DNA of 64,000 nt, taken from positions 8,246,001 through 8,310,000 of the forward strand of contig AP026540.1 in assembly GCA_026075535.2 (NCBI GenBank), written 5' to 3'. The DNA comes from Tricholoma matsutake. Lineage: Eukaryota > Basidiomycota > Agaricomycetes > Agaricales > Tricholomataceae. A program made the position numbers and the translations under genes. Position 1 is the stretch's first letter. Each line of letters begins with the position of its first letter. Of this stretch, positions 10,789-21,444 are shown one piece after another. The notes under the pieces are model-generated. The model did not search any database. It was given only the letters and a program-made list of their open reading frames with translations, and was not told the origin of the DNA.

Positions 10789-13700
10789 ATGACCTCAAAA
10801 CAGAAGAGATGCACTCCACACAACATCTACACTGAAAAACGTGCTGAACGAGAATTCCAGGATTTCATCCAACATTCCAAATCGAAAAATGTGCCGGCGA
10901 CCTCGAAACCGCCCCAAGCTACTGACGAGAATGCTCCGGCGGCTCCCAAACAACAAAAGCTTACACCGCCAGAAGTTCATCAACCTATTTTCAATTTTGG
11001 TCATTTCTAATCTTATCTCAGAATTCGGATGAAGACCAAGGCGCCTCCAGCCCTGGTGTTAATGAGATCAATAATCCAATACCGCCTGGCAGCGCTTCTG
11101 ATCACGATCCAGAGGGTGGATACATTCCTGATCACCACCCCAGTGGTTCTCAAGAGTCTGGACCCGGCACTGCTTCCAATCTAGGTTCTTTTCAGCCAGC
11201 CGCGTTGGATCTCGAAGAAGGGGAACCAGATACTGGAATATATATACCTGCCCTCCAGGTCACAATGACGAACATACAAGCTTTGAAGAATGCAACTCTT
11301 GAGGAAAGCGGAATGGCTCCTGAGGATATTGATCGGCTCAGGGACCCAGAATTGGCACATGGCGCTCTGGACATGTCGGATACACATCTAGTGAAGGCAC
11401 TGCGCCACTTTATTTACTCGACAGATACATCTCGCAATCACTACGAAACCATACGAAAGGTCGACATGGCAGCCTACCCTGGCGACGAATTCTTGTCATT
11501 TGATCAGGCCAAACGGACTCTCAAGGAAATTGCTAGTGTCGTACCTATAAAACACGATATGTGTCCTTCTAGTTGCGCTGCTTTCACAGGCGCATACTCC
11601 AGTCTCGATGCATGTCCATACTGCAGTGCTCCTCGTTACGATGCAAATGGAAGGCCTCGACGACAGTTTACAACAATTCTGATCAGTCCAGTACTTCAAG
11701 CATTCTATGGATCACCTCAAACAGCTGCAGAGATGCACTATCTCGAGAAGAGGCTCACAGAGATCTCGGAATACCTCCGGACACATGATGGCCAAATGGA
11801 GTACTATGACGACACAGTGTGCTCGTACGACCTCTTGCAAGCTTGGGCTTCTGGTCGATTCACCAAAGATGACATCGCATTACAGCTTTCCATTGATGGT
11901 GCGCAGCTGTATCAGGACAAAGCCTCTGACTGCTGGATGTTCATCTGGATTATCCATAATTTTCGCCCTGGACTACGTTACACAAAATCTTTTGTCATAC
12001 CAGGCAGCTTTGTCCCCGGTCCCAATAAACCACGAGATATTGACTCTTACCTATTTCCCTCACTCTATCATGTTGCTGCTATACAACGCGAAGGCCTCAA
12101 AATATTTGATGTGTCTAGATTGGAGATACTGCGATCCATTCCCATCGTCATCATAGCATCCGCTGATAGCCCTGGTTCCGCTTCCATGTCAGGTTTTGTT
12201 GGCCATGTGGCAAACAAGGGTGCCGAGTCTACTGCGCAATCATTGGTCGGCATCGAGAAGGTGACCCACATTATTTCCCAGTCATGTCCAAACCAGAAGG
12301 ATATGCGATACCAGGATGCACTCACAATGATGTTACATTCAAAGATCTGCACAATTTTCGACAGAACATCAGCATAACCTATAAAAGGAACCTCCGGTAC
12401 TTGCTTTCAGCTGAAAACCCTAATCAGTACAAAGAGCGTCGTAAGGCAACAGGTCTTTGCAAGCCCACACTCTTTTCTGGGCTTATCATGCTTGGTGTTC
12501 CTGGCATCTTTACCATGGATCTGATGCACCTTTCTGTTCTCAATGATCCCGATCTACTTTTGGGACTTTGGCAAGGCACAATCAAATGCTATCTGCCTGA
12601 CAAAATCTCCACCTGGGATTGGGCCGTTCTCAAGGGACAAAAAATCTGGAAGGCTCATGGTGACTCAATTGACCTGGCGAGACCATTTATTCCCTCCTCA
12701 TTTGGGCGCGCACCTTGCAATCCAGCTGAAAAGATCAATTCTGGGTACAAAGCTTGGGAATTTCAGTTATATATCTATGGACTTGGGCCTGTGCTACTTC
12801 GACATATCCTTCCTCAGCCATACTGGGGAAACTACTGCAAATTGGTTTCTGGGATTCAAGTACTTCAGCATCCTATTATCACTCCACAGGATCTTTGGAA
12901 TGGCAATAGAGTTCTCAAGGAGTTTGTCAGGGATTTCGAGGCACTTTACTACCAACGCAAGGAATCTCATATTCATTTTGTTTGTCACAGCATCCATCTC
13001 CTCACTCACATTGCCCCTGAAACTGTCCGTGCAGGTCCACTTGCCTGTTATGCACAGTGGACAATGGAAACTGCTATCGGAAATCTAGGCAAAGAAATTT
13101 GCCAAGACAAAGATCCCTACTGCAACCTTGAAGAACGTGGTGTGATTCGCGCTCAAGTCAACTCGTTGATGGCAATGTACCCAAAGCTCGACACTAATTA
13201 TGGTGCACGTACCCTGTCGATCTATGCACATAGCTTTCCAGGTGGCTATGCATTTCTACCACGACGTGACAACACTACAAGGCCCATGGCACAGCTCGAG
13301 TATGATGCATTGATGGAATACTGGCAGCGTGAAGGATGGCCAAACCAATCATCTTGGCCAAATGCAATTGTTCGTTGGGCACGGCTGCAATTGCCAAATG
13401 GACAATGGGCACGATCAATCTGGTCTGAGTCAAACAGTAAGTCTTCCCTTTGCCGAACATCTTGCATCGAGGTGAGTCCCAATCATTTATTCTTCTGTAA
13501 ACATTCTCTGAAAATTATTGTAGATCGATTATGGTGGTAAAATGTGTATTGCAAACATCTCATATTACATCTACCTACAGTTTGATGACCTGGAATATCC
13601 CCTCGCTGTCGTCAACCTGTTCTCTTTCCCCGATGCAACTCTCCTATCCCAATCAAGCCAAACTGTTTACCTTTGCAATGCGTTGGAAGGCCAGGAAGCG

Positions 13701-13898
13701 ATCAGAGTGATTCCCATCACATCCATCAAGTCAGTCGTCTTGATGTTTCCTGATCTGAAGGTCATGCCAGATGGGAAGCTTGTCAACACACAAAAGTTTG
13801 CATTGTTAAGGCACCCATTCATTGAACTCGCAAAATACAATACAGAAGGTTTGTTTGAAGAAGAGGAAGACGACGAGACAGATGCAATGATAGAATAG
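10789..13898 (+). pseudogene. tnp2-family transposase with one frameshift
   Basis: Transposase of CACTA/EnSpm type. Exons: 10789-10974, 11022-13471 and 13524-13898, about 1000 residues. Family landmarks in order: MCPSSCAAFTGAYSSLDACPYC (paired cysteines), LQLSIDGAQLYQDKASDCW, FVPGPNKPRDIDSYLFPSLYH, ASADSPGSA, then GKQGCRVYCAIIGRHREGD, GVPGIFTMDLMHLSVLND, HFVCHSIHLLTHI and, in the last exon, EYPLAVVNLFSFPD and TVYLCNALEG. The frame changes at about 12203-12208: upstream reads in one frame through SGFVGH, and the next motif (CGKQGC) lies in another. One missing base explains it. The open alternative frame after the break hides the lesion from simple ORF scans. A basic, Lys/Pro-rich N-terminal exon precedes the catalytic region. 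A sequencing error could also explain the shift. Confidence 0.9.
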
Positions 13899-13900
13899 TG

Positions 13901-14361
13901 CTATTTTTTCGTGTCAATATCTACAAGTGTAGTGTCATCCCATGAAAAAGAACCATCGTGCACAGAATTTTGTTGACTCTTGGAGTGAGAAGTTCAAAAA
14001 GTCATTAATTATTGTAACTTGAACACTTACTGATACCATCGAAGGAGTGTTCACGCGATAGATCAGATGGTTGCCACCAGGAGAGATATGGGTCCCGAGA
14101 ACAGGCCCAAACAGCGTGTTGATGTCAACAGTAGAGCCAGGAGAAAAAAACTCGATCATTTGTTTCTGTGCACTTGAGGAACTGTGGAAGTGGTGAGTAG
14201 TGTAAAATCAATACCAAAACGGCTGATTGTGGTTACCGCAGCTGCATGAGTTCTTGTAAGGCTTGTAAGAGCTGCAGATTGCCACTTTCGATGAGTGTTT
14301 CCAGGTTCGCATTACAAATGGCGGTGAGAAAATCTGTATTGGTGTGTTGGACGGTGGTCAT
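13901..14361 (-). CDS. small three-exon gene of the CACTA element, 117 aa, unknown
   Basis: Exons 14361-14237, 14181-14031 and 13978-13901 join in phase through GT-AG introns (56 and 52 bp). They give a 117-residue protein starting MTTVQHTNTDFLTAICNANL, with an amphipathic helix rich in Leu/Gln (LQLLQALQELMQLR), a middle part (FFSPGSTVDINTLFGPVLG) and a short acidic end. It is intact: start, stop and both introns are clean. The stop lies 2 bp from the transposase stop (tail to tail), and the start is 72 bp from the divergent accessory gene. I recognise no family. Its position inside the inverted ends argues for a transposon function such as a regulator or DNA-binding partner, but that is inference. 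Confidence 0.6.
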
Positions 14362-14433
14362 AGTGGTAAGTAGACTTTGTTTATTTACTTCGTCCAAATC
14401 CTCTTGCCTTCTTCCTTTCCTCCAACACATCCA

Positions 14434-16460
14434 ATGAATTTCAATGTTTCCACTGGCTTCGGTACGATTGACCCAACCTTGCAACACTCCAATTGGACGT
14501 TCCCTGTGGATGCCAGCAACCAAAATCAGCGATCGATCTCAGGGCCAACAGGCCTGGGATCGAAAACTATTTCCCCACAAGTAAACATTCCTGATTGTTG
14601 AACCATGTGGCACTCACCCACATATTGCCAGGATCCCTCATCTACACATCTCACTCATCACAATATCCTCAATATCATACGCCAGGCTAGTGAATGGGAT
14701 CTTACCACCTCAGGTAATGCTGCATATATGCAGTTAGAACTGACTTTGGCACGTGTCACAAATGAGAAGACTCAACTGGAGGGTTTGAAGCGCTCAGTGG
14801 AAGAGGAAGTCATTCGCTTGCAATCGCGATTGCAGGCGATAGAGTGAGTTCTCGTATGATTCTTTTTTTTCCAACTTACAGCTGTTTCCAACAGGGAAAT
14901 CAACAACAAATTGACTTGTGTGCCTATGACCTTGCCTCAGGCTGTCTGCTCAAGCAACCAGACTTGGTCACATCTTCCCTCAACGAAGGATCCTCCATTG
15001 CCACTTGATCAGCATGACTTTGATGATGTCAAGTTCTGGACTAAAAGCTCATGGAATGTTCACGAGAGAGCGCAATGAGGGGCAACGAATGGGAATGCAA
15101 AAAAAACAAAGAAACGTGGTCGACCAGAGAAAGAAATGCCCAACGATGACTGTGATTCACTTGAGCCAAATACTGTGCACATCTATCTTGAAACAGAGGA
15201 TGGTATCCCCATGTCGAAGGCATTGATAATGCAGCAAGGGCAGAAGATATGAAGTCTTTGGACAACTCTCGGGAAACATGGCCTCGCACCGATGGTTTGG
15301 AGTGAAGCGGACAGTCTTGCAGTAAGGTTTGTAGATTCAGTGATGCTAAATGACCCCAGGTTCCATTACTTGCGACTGTGTGATGACAACTGGAAACTTA
15401 AACACTGGATGTCGAAAAATTACCCCTCCTGGGTAAGAAACCATCTCGTTCCTGATGGTGCTGTGAAAGTGAAGAAAGAGGCCCTGGACAACGCAAACCT
15501 CTTCACAATCACGCCAGATCCGTCAGACAACGAGCTCAAGATGACGCCGGATCCGTCCGATGTGATCTCACATGAGGACATCACGGTAGGCTTTTCTTTC
15601 CTCACGTTAAAGAGACCCTGATTATAGTTACATTTGCAGATGAACTCGTCATCACCATCACATCCAATGGCAGCTTTGAACATTGTGGACCCACTCCAGT
15701 ATGTTTTACTTACATCTGACACAAATCTTATGTGAACACTGTTTGAAGGGATGACGATGCGGACGAAAGTGCAGACAACCGAACAGGCATGCCTACAGAT
15801 TGTCCAGAAGCAACAATACAATCCCCTACCTCCGAGCCAGATTTGCACACTGTACCGCCAATCGCAATGGACGCACACGTGGATGAGGCACTGGCATGGA
15901 TGACAACAGGAGCACATGAGGACAGCGTGCCCGCACAAGCAACAGTCGGGGAAATCCTCCTGTTGACATCAGCCCCGCCAGCGGCCACGTCACTCACCGA
16001 GGGGCTGCCTCAATTAGTGGATGGACCGGCTCCCAAAAAACGGAAGCTAGCTGCACCTGCAGTCGTTAGCGATTCCATTAGTGACAAGTACGGGTTCTTT
16101 CTTTATACAATGTTTCTCTGACAGTGCCATTAGGAATTTATGTCGGCAAGATTGGCTCAAGAGTCATGAAGGCGGGACGGAGGACAAATTCAAAGCATAT
16201 TGGCTTGGCCTACCAGAAGAAGAGATAATGGTTACGTGTTGTTGCTTCTTTTTTTCAGGTTTACTCATTGCTTTGTGTCTATACCAGCAGTGGAAACAGG
16301 CCGCTTCCCTGCAGGTACATCCAATTTGTTCTACACGTTGAGAAAAACTAACCGACATTGCCCCATCATCAGAGGAAGGCCCGTAACGAAGGAAAGAAGA
16401 AAAAGGGTATGTACTCGCGCGATGTTTTAATAATCTACTGATTGACTTCTTGTAGCCTAA
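14434..16460 (+). pseudogene. CACTA accessory gene with AT-hook and NLS-like motif, two nonsense codons
   Basis: Reads in phase through exons 14434-14580, 14632-14843, 14895-15585, 15640 to about 15697, then a part ending at 16087, 16125-16230, 16289 onward, and a stop TAA at 16458-16460. Features: a coiled-coil stretch (LELTLARVTNEKTQLEGLKRS), an AT-hook (KKTKKRGRPEKE, about 15100-15132), a block ADSLAVRFVDSVMLNDPRFHYL, acidic Asp/Ser/Thr-rich middle, a PKKRKL nuclear-localisation-like motif near 16035, and a C-terminal NLCRQDWLKSHEGGTEDKFKAYW followed by a lysine tail. Two in-frame TGA codons (15076-15078 and 15250-15252) interrupt exon 3; both could derive from CGA. I know the C-terminal type only as hypothetical proteins near tnp2 elements. 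A DNA-binding partner of the transposase is a reasonable guess. Confidence 0.6.
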
Positions 16461-16549
16461 TTCATTTCGGGCCTCTGGCTTTGGTTTCACTTGCACCACA
16501 TCACCTTCGCACGTTTTTCTCGCCAGCTCGCTTTCACGGACTGACCTCG

Positions 16550-16738
16550 CTCATGGACTCATCTCGCTTTCACATGTTTTTCTTTTTGGGTCGCTATTAT
16601 GGACTTCAAGTTGCCCTTGCTCATGGACTCATGCTCACTCGCGGACTCACCTTGCTCTTGCTCATGGACTCATGCTTGCTTTCATGGACTTATGCTTGCT
16701 TTCACGGACTTATGCTTGCTTTCACAGACTCGGACTCA
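16550..16738 (+). repeat. degenerate ~20-27-bp tandem repeat near right end of CACTA
   Basis: GCTTGCTTTCATGGACTTAT-like units recur several times (clearest 16668-16735), each with a few changes. They lie between the accessory gene and the AT-rich subterminal region and may be transposase-binding subterminal repeats or simple expansion. Confidence 0.5.
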
Positions 16739-17063
16739 TTGCAACAACAGACTTATGTTTTTTCTTTGGGTTTGGATGATGGAGTCGAGAAGAATCGAAG
16801 GGCTAGTCAATTGGAATAGATGGCTTTTGCAATTGTCAGTAATCATAGGCAATAGAATGAATAGATTTATATCTATTACAACAAAAAAAAGCTGTGATCT
16901 AAGCAAATCTATCAAAATCAATAATAATCTAAAATACAGTCGATTTACATCTATTTTCATAGATACAATAAATGAAAAATGTATGTAATCTATCTCAATT
17001 GACAGGATGCATGGTATATTCAACATTTTTGTTGTGATTGATTTCTAACGACTCAAACTAACT

Positions 17064-17106
17064 AAATAGATAAAAATCTTAGGTAAATGACGGACTTCCT
17101 ACTGGG
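17064..17106 (-). repeat. right terminal inverted repeat, CACTA element
   Basis: Reverse complement of 10614-10656 with one mismatch, followed at once by TGTCAAT (17107-17113). Confidence 0.9.
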
Positions 17107-17571
17107 TGTCAATGCCCACCCTAATGCGCCTCCCTTCTCCACTCATACACAACATACACAGGAGTAACCACCATTCTCACTGGCAGCGAACAATCTTTTC
17201 CACAATGGTGGATTCAGTGTCGCTTTCGTCATGCCCAAGGTACTTTCTTTACCATCAACCCCCCACTCCAACTTGACACCTTGATCTATGTTGCAGAGCT
17301 TCAGAGCTTCTTCTGGCCTGTGACTCAAATGATAGATCCTGGTTCGCCATTGCAAAGCTTCAGAGCTTCTTCTGGCTTGCAACATATAGGTGGACTATGT
17401 CTGGATTGCTGAAATCAAACTATTGACTATAACATTGCAAGGTTATGAACACAAGTGGACATCTGCACACCAGTCATGGGGCAACCCCAACACCCCACCT
17501 AGACAATTCGTTTAGAGCTGCTATGGAACATGTAGCTAGGCTCTTGGATGATGTCACTGAAAGGCAAGTCT
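17107..17571. other. spacer between CACTA element and gypsy copy A
   Basis: No gene can be supported. There is a direct repeat: TTGCARAGCTTCAGAGCTTC plus TTCTGGC occurs at about 17292-17319 and again at 17349-17376. A plus-strand open stretch from about 17446 (MNTSGHLHTSHG...) runs into the LTR and may be a cut gene fragment. Confidence 0.4.
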
Positions 17572-17770
17572 TGTGGTGACCCGGGGCTTGACCCTGCATT
17601 TGTATATATTATATTTCTTTGCTATTGACCTGGCTGGCCCCTATAAAGGGACCAGCCTTCTATTTTACATAATTGATCCTTTTACTACCACCTCGAGTAC
17701 ACACAATAATATATGTTATTCGTGTTTAGCTCCTGCGTGATCTTAGGGGACCCCCCTCCGACTTACAACA
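17572..17770 (+). repeat. 5' LTR of gypsy copy A
   Basis: Starts TGTGGTGACC and ends ACAACA (TG..CA ends). It holds a TATA box within the palindrome CCCTATAAAGGG (17639-17650), the likely core promoter. Close copies: 27728-27926, 28631-28824, 49230-49427 and 57460-57657. Confidence 0.93.
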
Positions 17771-18021
17771 GTTTTTTAAACACCCAAACTCATATAGAGT
17801 TAAGCTCGACATCGCCCCATCAGCGATCATCATCAACACGACCCTGAACTTCTCCCACGAAGGGAGAAAATTCTCAGTGCAATCAGCGACAGAAGCATAT
17901 CCGTCGCTAGGACCTGAATCAAGTTTCTTTTGCACTCGACTCTTTGCTTTTTGCCCGCTGCTATGACCAAAATTTTTTCTTTTCTCTCCATTGCTGAAGA
18001 CTGTACAACAAGACTGACACC

Positions 18022-21000
18022 ATGGCCTACACCAAGGCCAAAACCAAGAACAAACTGAAGCCTGCTCCTAAGCAGGCCACGCAAGGTAACTCTCATCCGT
18101 CGCCATCAGGCTCAGATTCTCCTTGGTGCATGCCGAGAGATTTAACTGGACCCCATCCACTTGAGGCGCATACAAGCACCTCGAGAAACAATGTTTCCCC
18201 TACTAGGGATACCCTCGAAGTGCATACAGCCGCTTTGAGAAACATCAATTCCTCTGCCCTCGGACTACACCATCAATGGGCCACCATTGAGGATGCCGAC
18301 GACAGTGACCCCGAATCCAGAAAATCTTCCTCGTCGAAAAACAGTCGACGAGACTCTCAACCTAACCCAGGACCTCCTCCCGGTTTGCTGAACCTTTCTC
18401 CTCTGGATGAATTGACCTTGACCCCAGAGCTCAACAACAACCAAGTTACCCCCGGTAGTGGTATCGATCTTCCCCGCAACAACCAGGTGTATGATACACC
18501 TGGATTATTTCCTGCCGTGTGGCTGGATTTAACACCATCAGTGCCCACAACGCCGATGAACACTAACGATCTGCTGCGCCAACGAGAAGAGAAAAAGCCC
18601 CTCAAGAAACCTCGAGAGGATGAATCGGACGAAGAGTTTGGAGCTGAGCACTTCGCTCAGATTGCGACGGATATGTTTACCCATTGCATGGATGCAAGAG
18701 ATTTTGAACCTATTAAGTTGGAAAACCAACTTAAAGATCTGGCGTTGAGTTACGCCAGACACTTTTCCGGTAGGAGTATATTTAACCCTACCATCCCTCG
18801 TCCCGCCACAGCGGAACGAGATCCCAATCCTATCCTACCTCGGTCCACCAACCCTGTGGAACAAGAAGATCCTTCCACACATAGATGTGGTTCCCCACGT
18901 CTACAAAACCCCGAGTTATCTCATGAAGTACCTTCTAAGAAGAAGGTACACTACATCAACAACAACAGGATCATCTTTCAAAGGATATGCGATGGTGATA
19001 TCTGGGACAGACATCCCACCTCGATCCCCGACCAGGGGATCTGCTTTGACAAAGATGGTCAACCTTGGGATAAGGATGACACTTCATCTCGCCTTCAGAA
19101 GCGGGACATCCCACCCTCTGGAAATTCCAGACGGCCTGCGCAGAGTCATGCAGGCCATGGAGGACCACCAGATGGAGATGGATCCAGGGGTGATGATGAT
19201 GGAAGTGATAGCGACTCGACGTATAGCACATTGAGCGATGACAGTACCAATTATTCTTCCCGGATAGAGGAAGAGGCATCCCGCAGAAACTTGTCGAATC
19301 ATCGACAAGAAATGCAGACTCACAATTCTTCCAGATGTACGCCGTCTGGACATTCTGGTACCCAAGGAGAGCCAAGTAGCCCTTACTGGTCTACATCTTC
19401 CCATCCCGATTCTTATTGAGAAAAAGGCTCTCGCCATCCCTCAAAATATTTGAGGGACATCCATACCAAGATACATAGACAGATCGACAACAAGGTCTCT
19501 GTCTTGACAGAAATTCCTACCACTGGAGGCAAGAACGGGCCCCGTGTTCCCAATCTGTCAAAGTACAGCGGATTACCTGACACCGAAAGCTTTGAAAGAT
19601 GGCTAAATGCCCTTCTTCAGTGGTTGAAGGTGAACAAGATATGCGGCCCTGAGCTGGACTCAGACTGTATTGAATATACAGTGATGTTCCTTGAGAACAC
19701 CGCCCTCACTTGGTTTGAGGATAGCATTGACGGTGCATACCGCCCATGCTCAATCTGGACTTTCAAAGAAGTCATCACCAGCCTATACGACCGGTTTGTG
19801 CATGAAAATGCGACGCACGACGCGACCGATAAATTCTGGCACGTCGAATATAACGCCGAAGAAGGCGTTATGGGCTATTACCACAAACTGGAGCGATATG
19901 CTACCAGGATGATACAGGCACCCGATCCTTTTACGTTCAAAATGCAATTAGTGACTGGGTTGCCCACAAGCATCATCTCCTTTGTACTGGAAAAAGGAGG
20001 CTCTGCTGAGACAAGCTCAGTGCAAGATATTCTACACTTCACCTGCCAGGTGGAAGAAATAGGTAAAATGAGAAAATGCTTCAATGAAAAGAAGCGTATA
20101 ATGGATTCCACCAAGTCGAAGAGCGCATCCTCTTCGACTAAAAGTTCTAAAACAAAAGACCCTTCACCTGAATGGTCTCATGAACGATCCTGAGATCGTT
20201 CCCAAAAACACAATAAGAACTATCGTGACAACTCTAAATATCCGGGTTCAAAGTATCCTGCCAAGGAAGTTTGAAGTCACGGCGATAGCAATCGCTGTAA
20301 CAAAGATCATTGTGATACTCGACATCGCTCATCTGGAGGAAAACCATCCAGACATTCTGGATCCAAATCAGACAAAAGGTCTGATGACAAGAAGACCCCG
20401 ACTTGTTACAGCTGTGGAGGTCCACACTACTCCACAGATAAGGGCTGCCCTAAATATGGACAGCCAAAACCATCGGCTAAGATGTACGCCACTCGGGAAG
20501 GATCAGGCTCTACGACTGATCTCCAGACATCCCGTGCTCAACTGAGCGGTGATCACCACTTGAGTCCTACCAGGGACTCGGATTCACACTCTGCAATGAG
20601 TGAACAACTCGCCGCAGCATACAGCAACTCAGAGGACAACACTCCCTCTGCGTATGGGTCTGTGTTATCAGACATGAACCCTGACAGTTCTCAGTACAGT
20701 TCAGAAGGTGAACTGTACAACTTGGAATCTGACACTGGAGATAACCCCAGTGAATATTCTGGATCAGAGCACTTTGGTGCGATCTGAGAAATCCTTTCGG
20801 AGTATGACTCCGATAGTTGCCCATCCACCCAATCGGTATCCGACTCAGAGGAAGACTCTGAGGATGAGACGGAGAAGAAATCTCCGTCATTTTCTGAAAG
20901 ATTAGGCGTCATGATGGACAACCTTTTCAAAAACAAACCGCGCTTTAGAGGCGCGACCACTTTGAGGAAATCCTCAAAGAAAATAACCCGTCCTCCTCGC

Positions 21001-21444
21001 TCAGAGAAGGACAACCATTGCTTCGTGGCGAAAATGAGGCTTCATGAACATGAAGCTTTCGTCCTCCTTGATTCAGGCTGCACGTCTGATTGAATCTCAC
21101 CTGAGTTTGCCATGTCGGCGAACCTTAAAGCCCATGAATTGGAAGAACCGGTGCCATTGCAATTGGGCACCATTGGAAGCCATTCGAAGATCAACTTTGG
21201 ACTATTCACCGATTTTGAAATCGGTGAAATCAAAAACACCCACTACTTCGATGTTGTTAACATTGATAGGTATGATGCCATTCTGGGCACCATGTTCATG
21301 AGAAAACACGGTATTGTATTAGACTTCGAACGTGACGAAGTACGCGTCAAGGGCAAACACCTTGATACCATCATCGAGGGCCCTAACACTTTCAAGCAAG
21401 CCCGGCGGCAGGCTATGCGTCCTCAACCTCCCAAGGATGAGTGA
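18022..21444 (+). pseudogene. gag-protease region of gypsy copy A
   Basis: Begins at ATG 18022 (MAYTKAKTKNKLKPAP). A long Ser/Pro/charged N-terminal part follows, then the gag core (RVPNLSKYSGLPDTESFERWL, about 19540-19600, then ENTALTWFED), a CCHC zinc knuckle (CYSCGGPHYSTDKGC, near 20405-20450), an acidic linker and the aspartic protease (VLLDSGCTSD near 21062-21090; FGLFTDFEIG; RYDAILGTMFMRKHGIVLDF). Premature TGA codons lie at 19417, 20191, 20272, 20785 and 21091 (first base). At most of these, copies A' or B have CGA or another sense codon. The last TGA, 21442-21444, is shared by all three copies (see findings). Confidence 0.85.

Larger units (their letters stand above)
10614..17106 (+). 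mobile_element. complete CACTA/tnp2-type DNA transposon (6.5 kb)
   Basis: Bounded by 43-bp inverted repeats (10614-10656 and 17064-17106) with one mismatch. The repeats begin CCCAGTAGGAAGTCCGTC on the left and end with its complement on the right. TGTCAAT lies just outside both ends (10605-10611, and 17107-17113 immediately after the right end), with two extra bases on the left. AT-rich subterminal regions contain repeated ATCTATT-like motifs, as is usual for CACTA elements. Inside are three genes: the transposase (+), a small opposite-strand gene (-) and an accessory gene (+). The transposase has a frameshift and the accessory gene two nonsense codons, so this copy is probably not autonomous. 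Confidence 0.85.

Noticed and set aside
17143..17385. 80-codon minus-strand ORF between CACTA and gypsy A
   Set aside because: Overlaps a direct repeat and has no recognisable features; neither strand is convincing.
17771..17830. Primer-binding site complementary to a specific tRNA after the 5' LTR
   Set aside because: No clear match to a tRNA 3' end could be recognised by eye in copy A, A', B or C.
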